The notes beneath the pieces were generated by a model. That model was not told the DNA's origin and ran no database searches. It saw only the letters and a list, made by a program, of their open reading frames with translations. This document shows, in pieces, positions 21,310-28,989 of a stretch of 64,000 nt of DNA (position 1 is the first letter of the stretch; each line of letters begins with the position of its first letter). Source of the DNA: Putridiphycobacter sp965230485 (GTDB taxonomy: Bacteria > Bacteroidota > Bacteroidia > Flavobacteriales_D > Crocinitomicaceae); contig CBDDLA010000001.1 in assembly GCA_965230485.1 (NCBI GenBank), forward strand, positions 1,860,001-1,924,000, read 5' to 3'. The position numbers and the translations under genes were made by a program.

Positions 21310-22278
21310 TTAAAATGGCGCAAAAGTGTCTTTAGGTCCTTCAGGCAAACTCCAACGCTCGCGAGCAGTTGCTTTTTGTGTTACAACATTTGTGGATATT
21401 GAATCACCAAAACTACCATAGCTGCTTTCGCCTCCTCGGGGAACTTGCATGCGATCACCATAGAGCCACACGACCAGATTACTACGTTGTCCACTCGTAA
21501 TTGGATGTGTCGCATGAGGGACACTACCACGGTGAATGATGGCTTTACCCGGTTCAAAAACAGTTTGTACGGTCTGCCCAGTGGTTTTATCATGGAAATC
21601 CACTTGCGAACCTGTAAACGCTTCATCAGGCAAGTTAATATTGATATTTAACGTTGCAGCTGAGGCGTCAGTGTGTGGATGCAAATCCTTATCCTTATCA
21701 GGGTTATATTGAATAGAAAAACCAAATGTTTGGTTATCGTACCCGTAAGTTCCTAACAATAAACGCGCAATTGGACGCATATAACGGTCCATCATATCGT
21801 TGTAAAATGTTTGAAAATTAGGGGCGGCCAGATGGCCTTCGGAACGCGGATCAAGCATCACCCCATAACGATTTAATTGTATTCCGTACGGTGGACGTGC
21901 AGGAATTTGCGAAGTTGCTACAGCTTCTAAATACTGACGGAATTCCGCTAAGCGCTCAAGGTCAAAAAATTGTGCCGTATACACACCTGGCATAACCTCT
22001 TCCCATAAATCAGCAACAGCGGCTTCCTTTTCAGGATGGTCCCAGGCATCATTAACCGCTTTTCGCAAGCGCGGATCAAGTAACGTTTCATCAGGAATCG
22101 GTAAATTATCTTTGTTTTCGATTTCCCATGCTTCCCATGCCTCTTCAAGCAATTTTCGGTTATTATTCCAAAAATCAGAAACGGATGTTTCGCGGTGTAG
22201 CATAGCTTGACGAGAAGGTAAGATCAGTGCGCGAGCCTCTGAAAGTGCATTATGATTAGTCATTTTTTTTGTTTTCAT
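21310..22278 (-). CDS. 2-oxoglutarate/Fe(II)-dependent oxygenase
   Basis: A protein of 322 residues. The C-terminal half is a double-stranded beta-helix oxygenase. Iron ligands are His and Asp in LHPHTDAS at about 208 and a distal His in SVPHATHP at about 265. The 2OG-binding Arg lies in TSGQRSNLVVW. Relatives hydroxylate proteins or small molecules using O2 and 2-oxoglutarate. The N-terminal ~150 residues are helical and of unknown role. Codon use is somewhat richer in G and C than its neighbours, which could mean recent acquisition. It is last in the five-gene operon and starts 8 bp after the SDR. The start may be the ATG at 22278 or the one five codons later (22263). Confidence 0.85.
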   Translation of the reverse strand: MKTKKMTNHNALSEARALILPSRQAMLHRETSVSDFWNNNRKLLEEAWEAWEIENKDNLPIPDETLLDPRLRKAVNDAWDHPEKEAAVADLWEEVMPGVYTAQFFDLERLAEFRQYLEAVATSQIPARPPYGIQLNRYGVMLDPRSEGHLAAPNFQTFYNDMMDRYMRPIARLLLGTYGYDNQTFGFSIQYNPDKDKDLHPHTDASAATLNININLPDEAFTGSQVDFHDKTTGQTVQTVFEPGKAIIHRGSVPHATHPITSGQRSNLVVWLYGDRMQVPRGGESSYGSFGDSISTNVVTQKATARERWSLPEGPKDTFAPF

Positions 22279-22286
22279 TGCTAAGG

Positions 22287-23084
22287 TTATTTTTTTAAAA
22301 TCTTATTGGTTTCGGCAATTAAAGCGTCGATTTTTTCTTGATCGTAAGCATCAGGGTGAGCATCAGCGAAAGCTCCCTGATCGTTATCAAAGTATTGTCC
22401 ACTATTTTCTGAATACTTTTCCGAAATAGCTAAATCGTATAATATATCAGACCCTTTTGTAGCCGGTGACCAGTGCTGTCCATACGCTTCATTTGCCATT
22501 CTGGTGTTTAATAATGAGCCCGGATTCACAGCAATAGTCGTTATGTTTGGATAAGCTTTCGCAAAATCAAAACTCCACATGGTCAACGCCAATTTACTTT
22601 GTGCATATGATTCTTGAGTAGAAATGAGCTTTGCACCTCTTAAAGCGTCAAACGTTACTTCTGACTGCGCGGCAGAACTCAAATTAATGATTCGTGGAGC
22701 ATCACTTTTTTTAAGGAGTGGCAACAATCCATAGGTCAACAGGTAAGGTGCAAAGTAATTGACGGCGAAGCGCAAATCTAAACCTTGTTGATTAGATTGA
22801 ACGGAGCTCTTAAATACGCCTGCGTTATTGATTAAAACATCAATCCTGGGAATGAGATTCGACAGTTTAACAACCATTGTGTTGATACTTTCAAAATCTG
22901 ATAAATCCGAAACAAAACCGGTTACATGCTCGTGACCTGAATCTTCTTTTATTTCAGAAATCGTTTTGGCTACTTTATCAGTATTTCTGCCATGTACTAT
23001 GACTTGATGGCCATCTTTGGCTAATGTAAACGCTACCAATTTACCGATACCGGCTGTGCTACCTGTAATTAAAATGGTTTTCAT
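22287..23084 (-). CDS. SDR-family NAD(P)-dependent oxidoreductase
   Basis: A protein of 265 residues. The nucleotide-binding loop TGSTAGIG is at 7-14, NNAG at about 89, a catalytic Ser in INLSSAAQ at about 136 and YxxxK as YAQSK at about 160. The sequence resembles the WWOX/retinol-dehydrogenase-like branch. Its start codon overlaps the stop of the cupin gene by four bases (ATGA), so translation is probably coupled. Operon context (MDR reductase, cupin, 2OG-oxygenase) suggests processing of a reactive carbonyl or an oxidised small molecule; that is inference. Confidence 0.87.
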   Translation of the reverse strand: MKTILITGSTAGIGKLVAFTLAKDGHQVIVHGRNTDKVAKTISEIKEDSGHEHVTGFVSDLSDFESINTMVVKLSNLIPRIDVLINNAGVFKSSVQSNQQGLDLRFAVNYFAPYLLTYGLLPLLKKSDAPRIINLSSAAQSEVTFDALRGAKLISTQESYAQSKLALTMWSFDFAKAYPNITTIAVNPGSLLNTRMANEAYGQHWSPATKGSDILYDLAISEKYSENSGQYFDNDQGAFADAHPDAYDQEKIDALIAETNKILKK

Positions 23085-23932
23085 GATTCATTGACTTTTA
23101 TAGTTCCATTTGTTCTTACATAGATTAAAACATCTTCACCGGAATGGTTAGAAACATTATGAATAGCACTCGCAGTTGAACTAAAATAACTGCCAGCATC
23201 CAAGACCTTTGTTTCCTTATTTTGAAGCATGGTATAATTGAGTTCACCTTGAATAACTACGGCATGCAGAACCGAACCATTGGTCTCTATGGTTCCATTA
23301 TATCCTGCAGGAAGTTTGACAAAAAGACTAAGGTCATCATTGTTCTGTAAAAGAAAACTGATTTCAGCCTGACTTTTTGGACTGATCCAATTGGTTTTGG
23401 TATGGTTCATCCAAACTACATTTGAAGCATCAATATTGATTGGTCTTTCCCCGTTATCAAAGGCATTTTCAATGGGTTCAACCAAATAAGGGCCTTTACT
23501 TATTTCTACTAGAGCGATATTTTCCTCTCCTTTAGCAGAGGTAATATGGGACTCACCAACAGGTTGCGTCCAAAAAGAGCCTGGTTTCATCCACATTGTT
23601 TCAGCCTCCGGATCATCATTATGCACCAATCCTTTTATCACAACCGCTCTATAAGTTACGTTATGAATATGAGGTGGAGAAGAAAAACCATCCACAAATT
23701 TTGCCAGAAATCCTGTTGGCACTTGTCCTTTTCGATCTCCCCAAATGGTTCCTGCCTGAGGACTTTGGTCACCCCTTGCTGGATTTAATTTCTCCCAAAC
23801 AATGTCTGAACTTAGCAGTACGTTATTAGTTGGGACTTCTATCTTTTCGATTTTGCTTTCTTCATTATTTTCTGGAGTTGAACAAGCAGTCAATAATGAG
23901 GCAACTAGCGCGAAATAACCTATTTTTTTCAT
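23081..23932 (-). CDS. DUF4437-like two-domain cupin lipoprotein
   Basis: A protein of 283 residues with a lipoprotein signal peptide (FALVASLLTACSTP, lipobox Cys at about 17). Two cupin barrels follow. The first has GFSSPPHIHNVTYRAVVIKG with a His pair that could bind metal and then PVGESH. The second is a degenerate repeat (NGSVLHAVVIQGELNY and SYFSSTASAIHNV). The layout matches the DUF4437/ChrR-like cupin family. It is likely anchored in the periplasmic face of a membrane, unlike the cytoplasmic oxidoreductases of the same operon. It lies 11 bp after the bestrophin gene. Function unknown; metal-dependent dioxygenase or isomerase chemistry is possible. Confidence 0.82.
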   Translation of the reverse strand: MKKIGYFALVASLLTACSTPENNEESKIEKIEVPTNNVLLSSDIVWEKLNPARGDQSPQAGTIWGDRKGQVPTGFLAKFVDGFSSPPHIHNVTYRAVVIKGLVHNDDPEAETMWMKPGSFWTQPVGESHITSAKGEENIALVEISKGPYLVEPIENAFDNGERPINIDASNVVWMNHTKTNWISPKSQAEISFLLQNNDDLSLFVKLPAGYNGTIETNGSVLHAVVIQGELNYTMLQNKETKVLDAGSYFSSTASAIHNVSNHSGEDVLIYVRTNGTIKVNES

Positions 23933-23943
23933 TTTTTATTCAT

Positions 23944-25011
23944 TTACATTTGAGAATTATTTGACATTGGGTAGGCTTTTGGTATGTCTTCCGGATTGTC
24001 GTTAATCATCTCTCTTATATCTATTTCAATTCCTCTACTTAGGGTGGTGATGGGGACGCCATTGTTCATTCCGCCATCAAACGGGTTTTCTGATGTATCA
24101 CCTACTCTTTCAATCAGCATAAAAATCCAGGAAATGATCATGGCAAATGGCACCGAAACCCAGACAAAGTTTTGCGTGATTAAATTACTATTAGTTTCGG
24201 ATAATGTCTTACCGATATGTTCAAACTCATTCATTAAACCAAAAGGTATGAGAAAAATAAAGATCCATACAAAAATTGAATTCAAAGTGGCGAATTGTCT
24301 TGGGTAAGGAAAGCTTTTGATCCGCTCTGCTTTTCCCTGCAATGTAAAGAGTTCTTCTATGCCTTTTTTGAACTCCATATGCCTAAAATCATCAATTAGA
24401 CCGTTTAATTTCAACCTTTTAAAATGATTAGATTGCAGTTTTAAGCAAGCCGTTTGCTTATTCGTTTTACTCAAAACTTCCTCTTTTTCCTCAACGGATA
24501 AATAGCCGTCTAATTGTTCATCCAAAGTATATTTATATTCATCTACTGCTATACTCTTCATGAATTCCCGGTCAGACTTATTATCAAATGAAGATTCCCA
24601 TTCTTTAGGTTTTCTCAGGGCATGTCGAAGCGCTGTCATCCAGGCCACATGCCTCAAAATAATTTCCTTGCGTATTTTAAATTGATCTTCTTCAGCATAA
24701 TTTTTAGAAGAAAATTCATTGGTTATAAAATCATTCACCATGGTTGTAATCGTCCTGGAGGCATTCACTATTCCACCATAAATTTTCCGTGCTTCCCATA
24801 ATCTGCCATAAGCAGCATTATTTTTAAACCCACTTATAAATGCTAAAGCTGTACCAATCAATCCAATTGGTAACCAAGGTAGTTGTAGCCACTTCCATCC
24901 AATCAATTCATATAAAATGACTGGTACAACTGAGAGCAAGAAAAAAATGAGAATGTATCGTTTTGTCCAGCTCAACACGGTTGATATGTGGTATTGTTTC
25001 TTGACGTACAT
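23944..25011 (-). CDS. Bestrophin-family (UPF0187) ion channel
   Basis: A protein of 355 residues. Hydrophobic helices lie at about 18-32 and 35-50, and two more near 235-262 and 275-302. Characteristic bestrophin stretches are present: FISGFKNNAAYGRLWEARKIYGGIVNASR after the second helix, and ERVGDTSENPFDGGMNNGVPITTLSRGIEIDIRE at the C-terminus. Bacterial bestrophins form pentameric channels, mostly cation-selective. It is embedded in a redox operon, starting 3 bp after the MDR gene, which is unusual for a channel; ion or metabolite efflux linked to redox stress is an inference. Confidence 0.88.
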   Translation of the reverse strand: MYVKKQYHISTVLSWTKRYILIFFLLSVVPVILYELIGWKWLQLPWLPIGLIGTALAFISGFKNNAAYGRLWEARKIYGGIVNASRTITTMVNDFITNEFSSKNYAEEDQFKIRKEIILRHVAWMTALRHALRKPKEWESSFDNKSDREFMKSIAVDEYKYTLDEQLDGYLSVEEKEEVLSKTNKQTACLKLQSNHFKRLKLNGLIDDFRHMEFKKGIEELFTLQGKAERIKSFPYPRQFATLNSIFVWIFIFLIPFGLMNEFEHIGKTLSETNSNLITQNFVWVSVPFAMIISWIFMLIERVGDTSENPFDGGMNNGVPITTLSRGIEIDIREMINDNPEDIPKAYPMSNNSQM

Positions 25012-25014
25012 AAT

Positions 25015-26004
25015 CTACTCGTTTTCTACTACTACTTTTCCAATGGCCTTTCTGCTTTCCAGTCTAGCGTATGCTTCGCCTACATTTTTCAATGAGAATT
25101 CTTGCTCATCAAGCAAAGGTTTTAAATGACCTGTTTCTGCAATTTTGGCAATGTCACTTAAAATTTCCCCATGCTCTGCTCTTTTGAAATCGTGTATCAT
25201 TGGTATCAACATAAATACAATATGTAATGATAACCCTTTAAAATGCACTGTGCTTAAATCAATTTCGCATAAAGACACTGTAGAGGCTATTTGACCATTT
25301 AAAGCCGCCGCCTCAAACGAATTCAGCATATTTTCTCCGCCTACGGAATCAAAAACAATATCAAAACCAACACCATTGGTGTGTTTATTGACATAATCTT
25401 TAACTCGCTCCGTTTTGTAGTTGATGGGTTCTGCACCATAGTTTCTGATAATTTCTGCTTGTTTCTCGCCACTAATAGTAGCACAGACATTTGCACCAAA
25501 ATGTTTCGCTAATTGGACGGCAACGTGTCCAACGCCACCCGTTCCGCCATGGACTAAAACTTTTTGTCCGCTTGCTATATTTGACCGTTTCAAACCTTCG
25601 TAAGCGGTTATACCAACCAATGGAAGGGCCGCTGCTTCCCTCATGGTTAAGTTTTTCGGCTTTATCGCAATGAGTCTAGCGTAGGCAGCCACATAATCAG
25701 CAAGTGTCCCTTGCAAATCAGCTAGACCTCCTACACAGCCGTAGACTTCATCTCCAATGGAAAATTGGGTAACATTAGCGCCTATTTCTTCGATTATTCC
25801 TGCAAAATCCATTCCCAATATCGCAGGGGTTTTCGGTGAAAAAGATAAATCCTTACCCATATTTTTAATCATGGTATCAACCGTATTGACACTTGAAGCC
25901 ATTATTTTCACTAATACTTGCCCGTCTTTCAAGATTGGCTTTGCTAATTCAGCAGATTCAAACGTTGCGTTTTCTCCATATTCATTGATGACCATTGCCT
26001 TCAT
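25015..26004 (-). CDS. Zinc-independent MDR alcohol dehydrogenase / quinone oxidoreductase
   Basis: A protein of 329 residues. The N-terminal GroES-like domain carries LGMDFAGIIEEIGANVTQF. The Rossmann domain carries VLVHGGTGGVGHVAVQLAKHFG at about 148-170. No structural zinc Cys cluster is seen, so it belongs with NADPH quinone oxidoreductases or enoyl reductases of the MDR superfamily. It is the first gene of the minus-strand operon and divergent from the HxlR regulator, a pairing seen often where HxlR proteins respond to electrophiles or quinones. Its probable promoter is the TTG-N20-TAGTTTTG described for 26024-26073. Confidence 0.9.
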   Translation of the reverse strand: MKAMVINEYGENATFESAELAKPILKDGQVLVKIMASSVNTVDTMIKNMGKDLSFSPKTPAILGMDFAGIIEEIGANVTQFSIGDEVYGCVGGLADLQGTLADYVAAYARLIAIKPKNLTMREAAALPLVGITAYEGLKRSNIASGQKVLVHGGTGGVGHVAVQLAKHFGANVCATISGEKQAEIIRNYGAEPINYKTERVKDYVNKHTNGVGFDIVFDSVGGENMLNSFEAAALNGQIASTVSLCEIDLSTVHFKGLSLHIVFMLIPMIHDFKRAEHGEILSDIAKIAETGHLKPLLDEQEFSLKNVGEAYARLESRKAIGKVVVENE

Positions 26005-26023
26005 ATCATATACTTTTTTAAAT

Positions 26024-26073
26024 ACTATAAATTTTATAGTTGCAAAACTATATATAGTTATTTATATTTGCAA
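26024..26073. promoter_or_regulatory. Overlapping divergent promoters with two palindromic operators (HxlR / MDR operon)
   Basis: Plus strand: TTG at 26040-26042 and TATATTTG at 26063-26070, 20 bp apart, driving the HxlR gene. Minus strand: TTG (complement of 26071-26073) and TAGTTTTG (complement of 26043-26050), also 20 bp apart, driving the MDR operon. The perfect 14-bp palindrome AACTATATATAGTT at 26046-26059 lies inside both promoters. A second dyad, ACTATAAA-T-TTTATAGT, is at 26024-26040; it shares the half-site ACTATA. A third short palindrome, AGTATACT, is at 26091-26098. The promoter consensus is known for Bacteroidota; binding by HxlR is inferred from position. Confidence 0.65.
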
Positions 26074-26102
26074 TAACGGTCAAAAATGATAGTATACTTT
26101 AT

Positions 26103-26456
26103 ATGGAAATAACAGAACCAAAAATGCTCAAATTCAGAAACAATGAATACCCTTGTTGCACAAGTCTAACTATGGGAATCATTGGTGGTAAATGGAAAAC
26201 CGTTATTCTTTTTCATTTGATCAATGAAAAATTAAGATATAACGAACTGAGAAAATCAATGCCAACTGTAACTGAGCGGACGCTAAGCTTGCAACTTAAG
26301 GCTTTGGAAGAGGATGGTTTAATTAACCGAAGGGTCTATACTTCAAAACCGCCTCTGAAAGTTGAATATTCTTTAACAGATTTTGGAAAAACACTCATCC
26401 CATTAATCGAAGCTATTGCCAATTGGGGCGATTTGGTGGTTGAAAAATATGCTTAA
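26103..26456 (+). CDS. HxlR-family winged-helix regulator
   Basis: A protein of 117 residues, typical for the family. It has the conserved start (YPCCTSLTMGIIGGKWKTVILFHLI), winged helix (LRYNELRKSMPTVTERTLSLQLKALEEDGLINRRVY) and C-terminal dimer helix (SLTDFGKTLIPLIEAIANWGDLV). The Cys pair at about 18-19 is in the position used by redox- or aldehyde-sensing relatives. HxlR proteins are cytoplasmic dimers and usually control a divergent oxidoreductase gene, exactly the arrangement here: the MDR operon starts 98 bp away. Palindromes in that interval are candidate operators. Confidence 0.93.
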   Translation: MEITEPKMLKFRNNEYPCCTSLTMGIIGGKWKTVILFHLINEKLRYNELRKSMPTVTERTLSLQLKALEEDGLINRRVYTSKPPLKVEYSLTDFGKTLIPLIEAIANWGDLVVEKYA

Positions 26457-26464
26457 ACCCGTTT

Positions 26465-26497
26465 CAGGAACCTTACTGATGGTATCCTGTTCTTATT
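26465..26497 (+). terminator. Rho-independent terminator after the HxlR gene
   Basis: The stem CAGGAACC at 26465-26472 pairs with GGTATCCTG at 26481-26489 (one bulged base), followed by TTCTTATTTT. It lies between convergent genes (HxlR and the Fic gene), so it may serve either, but the T-rich tail is on the plus-strand side. Confidence 0.55.
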
Positions 26498-27094
26498 TTA
26501 AGACCTTGCGAATTCAATCAATGGACCAAAATCTCCTCTGTCAGCACGGCGCAATGCAGCAATATATTTTTGTCTCGTTTCGCCGGCTTTAACAATGTCA
26601 TGGCGTCCCCATGTATATGGGTCAATTTTTAGAAGTTTTTCGGCAAGAATATCTGCCATTATTCTAGAGTGTCTTCCATTTCCATTGGGAAAGCAATGTA
26701 TACAGACAAGTCTATGCTTAAAGCGAATAATAAGGTCGTCAGGATCAAATGTTGTCTGTTCAATTCTATAAGCCATGTCTTCTAAAAGTTGTTTTAGATC
26801 AACAGCTATTCTAGGCCAATCAGAACCAATATTTTTATTTGTTTGACGAAATTTTCCAGCCCAACGCCATACTTCACCGAACATTCGTAAGTGTAATTTT
26901 TTTATGAATGCTTCAGAAAGGACATCAGCGGCTTTAGGTTTTTGATTGATTGACCAAAGTATGCCTTTTTCAATATTTTGTTGTTCGAATTGATCTAGCT
27001 CTTCTTGTGTCGTTATTGTCTTCAACAAAAGCCCTTCAATTTCATCCTCATCAAGCGGCGTTTGTCCAGGTTTATAGTCGAATTTTAGTCCCAT
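26498..27094 (-). CDS. Fic-domain 'mobile mystery protein B'
   Basis: A protein of 198 residues with a Fic fold. The core helix motif is HCFPNGNGRHSR at about 136-147, matching HxFx(D/E)GNGRxxR apart from Asn where D/E usually coordinates magnesium. Fic enzymes transfer AMP or related groups to protein hydroxyls. The N-terminus (DYKPGQTPLDEDEIEGLL) and the helix MFGEVWRWAGKFRQTNKNIG agree with the family named mobile mystery protein B, which is always paired with the HTH protein A. Its ATG overlaps the end of that gene by ten bases, so the two are co-translated. Toxin-antitoxin behaviour is plausible but not established. Confidence 0.9.
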   Translation of the reverse strand: MGLKFDYKPGQTPLDEDEIEGLLLKTITTQEELDQFEQQNIEKGILWSINQKPKAADVLSEAFIKKLHLRMFGEVWRWAGKFRQTNKNIGSDWPRIAVDLKQLLEDMAYRIEQTTFDPDDLIIRFKHRLVCIHCFPNGNGRHSRIMADILAEKLLKIDPYTWGRHDIVKAGETRQKYIAALRRADRGDFGPLIEFARS

Positions 27095-27546
27095 AACGCT
27101 TTTGGCATCTCCCTTTCTAATTCTTCAGACAGTTCTTTGATTGCCTGCTGAATTTGTTTGTTAGTGTTTTCCTGACCTTCTAGTATCATGTTTTGATGGG
27201 TCCTTTTTACTATGTTGATTGCGAGTGCTTCTGCTTTGCGTTCTACTAATTTTTCGAAAGAACCATCATACGGCACAAAACCATACACAAACTTTGCATC
27301 CATAGCACCACCAATATCACGCATTGACTTTAGAGAAATGGAACCTAAGCGTTCTCTTTCTTCTAATGACCTAACACCTTGCCTTGTCATCCCTAGTTTT
27401 GTTCCTATTTGTTCTAAAGTCATTCCTAAGCTCTTACGAATGGTATATATCCAACCTGCTTTTGGAAGCAATGTCCTACCTGCGTCTTTAAATGGCTTTA
27501 ATTTGTCATCAAGTTGACGAAGAATGAGCTTTTTTTGATTTCGCAT
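27085..27546 (-). CDS. HTH 'mobile mystery protein A'
   Basis: A protein of 153 residues. An N-terminal helical stretch is followed by a HTH of the Xre/Cro type at about 33-80 (IRKSLGMTLEQIGTKLGMTRQGVRSLEERERLGSISLKSMRDIGGAMDAKFVYGFVP), and a helical C-terminus (EGQENTNKQIQQAIKELSEELEREM). It pairs with the Fic protein B. It probably represses its own operon: four evenly spaced dyads at 27560-27676 precede it and one overlaps the probable promoter. The start is ATG at 27546. Confidence 0.9.
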   Translation of the reverse strand: MRNQKKLILRQLDDKLKPFKDAGRTLLPKAGWIYTIRKSLGMTLEQIGTKLGMTRQGVRSLEERERLGSISLKSMRDIGGAMDAKFVYGFVPYDGSFEKLVERKAEALAINIVKRTHQNMILEGQENTNKQIQQAIKELSEELEREMPKALWD

Positions 27547-27559
27547 AACTCTTATTTTT

Positions 27560-27676
27560 GTAAATAAGTAAGTTTACACAAATATACAAAAAGTAAACAA
27601 ATAAGTTTACAAAAATTCATAAAAAGTAAATGAATAGGTTTACAAATGAACAAATCCTGTAAATAAAATAGTTTAC
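27560..27676 (-). promoter_or_regulatory. Array of four GTAAA-N8-TTTAC operators at a 33-bp period, with promoter
   Basis: Half-sites GTAAA start at 27560, 27593, 27626 and 27659, and their mates TTTAC at 27573, 27606, 27639 and 27672. Each dyad spans 18 bp (5+8+5) and the period is exactly 33 bp, about three turns of helix. The spacers are A-rich and not conserved. On the minus strand the -7 box TATATTTG (complement of 27579-27586) lies between the first and second dyads, with a TTTG about 23 bp upstream. The first dyad would cover the start of transcription and the second the upstream box. Repression by the adjacent HTH protein is inferred. Confidence 0.75.
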
Positions 27677-27709
27677 AAAATTTGAAGCAAAAACTGGAAT
27701 GTTCTTTGG

Positions 27710-27727
27710 ATAAAATGGACGTTTTTA
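27710..27727. promoter_or_regulatory. 18-bp box identical to one upstream of the ferric-reductase operon
   Basis: ATAAAATGGACGTTTTTA here recurs base for base at 33918-33935. This copy ends two bases before the stop codon of the DUF1772-like gene, that is just after the last gene of the operon whose promoter region holds the other copy. It may be a binding site for the AraC regulator encoded at 33965, or a remnant of a duplicated end. Confidence 0.4.
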
Positions 27728-27729
27728 TC

Positions 27730-28167
27730 TTAGTGTATTGCTAAAAACAATAGCACAACAAAAATACATCCGTTCCAAATTGTTCTTACGAGGTGCAATT
27801 TTCCCCATTTCTTCAAATCATTGTTAATTTGAACAAAATCAGTTTTAGGGTTAGCGTTCATTAGTTTGTTGTTAACAGGCATCATAAAGATTAACGTAAA
27901 AGGAGCATTAAGGTGAACAGCTAAAGTCACAGTAAACCACCACCAGTTTGAAGACAGCAATGATATCATCAATCCGACGATTGACAAAATAATAGAAAGC
28001 GAAATCATAGATTTATGCGTTTTCTTAAAGAGCGGGATGAAAGCCTGTACTGCTGACTTTGGATCAATTTCTAAAAGTGATGGATGCGCAATTAGCGAGA
28101 AGGAACTTGCTATTCCAAACGAACCACCTGAAATAAATAAAACGGCAATAATGAGGTATATTTCCAT
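27730..28167 (-). CDS. DUF1772-like integral membrane protein
   Basis: A protein of 145 residues with four hydrophobic helices at about 3-22, 52-70, 75-95 and 122-143. The cytoplasmic KKWGKLHLVRTIWNG just before the last helix is typical of the DUF1772 / anthrone-oxygenase-like family. The function of most members is unknown. It is last in the operon of the ferric-reductase and TonB-receptor genes, 41 bp after the DUF4249 gene, so it may be loosely co-transcribed. Confidence 0.75.
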   Translation of the reverse strand: MEIYLIIAVLFISGGSFGIASSFSLIAHPSLLEIDPKSAVQAFIPLFKKTHKSMISLSIILSIVGLMISLLSSNWWWFTVTLAVHLNAPFTLIFMMPVNNKLMNANPKTDFVQINNDLKKWGKLHLVRTIWNGCIFVVLLFLAIH

Positions 28168-28208
28168 AGAGATATTTTTCCTTTTATACTATTTTGATCT
28201 TAAAATTT

Positions 28209-28988
28209 TCACTCAATTTTAATTTTCTTTTTGCTGCTAGTATGCGCCTTAAAAAAACCTAAAGCACCGTTACTAAAATTGGAATTAGGGTTGGAGGGAG
28301 CTGCACTAGATTGTTGTGTATTTTCGTTTACACCAAACAAATACTCATATGACAAGTCATCAATACATTGTAGGTCAACTGTTATAGAATCACCTTTAGA
28401 AGATTCAGTCCGTAATGCCACAATAGGCTCTTGATCATCTAAAATGTAGATTTCTGATAGCAGTGTATCATTTCGTTGAAGAACAAACTGATAATAGTTC
28501 TTTTCTGAGGGGTCAATAAATATTGGTTCTAGGTTAATGAAATCTTCCCCAAAGCCAAAAGACCCTCCACCAAACGCATCATCTACCTGGTTAATGCCCT
28601 CAAGAGAGACGGATAAAGGCATGGTAGACATAGCTGAATATCCCTGATCGTTTATATAAACGTCTAGAGTATATGAATGACTGGGAACCCCCATTAAATT
28701 GACGTTCACGTATTTCCCCGCTGTAGCTTCCTTTAAGGTATCAATACTCCCTGAATTACGGTCTGTAATGGTCACTAAAGCACCTGAAATATCTGGATTC
28801 TTAATGCCTTCAGTAAGCCCTACTGCTTTTGAAATTATCACATAGGCTTCGCCCATTTGATTACTTAAAGCACCTTCAATCACAAATCGTTCTCCAGTCA
28901 AATCAGTCGATATTTCAATTTCTTTTTCGCAAGAAGTAAGGGAAATTGCAAATAATATCGTTAGAAACGCAAAGGTTATTGTCTTCAT
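28209..28988 (-). CDS. DUF4249 lipoprotein
   Basis: A protein of 259 residues from the ATG at 28988 (MKTITFAFLTILFAISLTSCEKE); the open frame extends upstream only by overlapping the receptor gene. The lipobox is LTSC, with Cys at about 19. The body (FVIEGALSNQMGEAYVIISKAVGLT, then VTITDRNSGSIDTL and YTLDVYINDQGYSAMSTMP) agrees with DUF4249, a family that sits beside a TonB receptor throughout Bacteroidota and may be its surface partner. The start is one base after the receptor's stop (TAG-A-ATG), so translation is probably coupled. It is shorter than many members, which are nearer 370. Confidence 0.86.
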   Translation of the reverse strand: MKTITFAFLTILFAISLTSCEKEIEISTDLTGERFVIEGALSNQMGEAYVIISKAVGLTEGIKNPDISGALVTITDRNSGSIDTLKEATAGKYVNVNLMGVPSHSYTLDVYINDQGYSAMSTMPLSVSLEGINQVDDAFGGGSFGFGEDFINLEPIFIDPSEKNYYQFVLQRNDTLLSEIYILDDQEPIVALRTESSKGDSITVDLQCIDDLSYEYLFGVNENTQQSSAAPSNPNSNFSNGALGFFKAHTSSKKKIKIE

Positions 28989-28989
28989 T

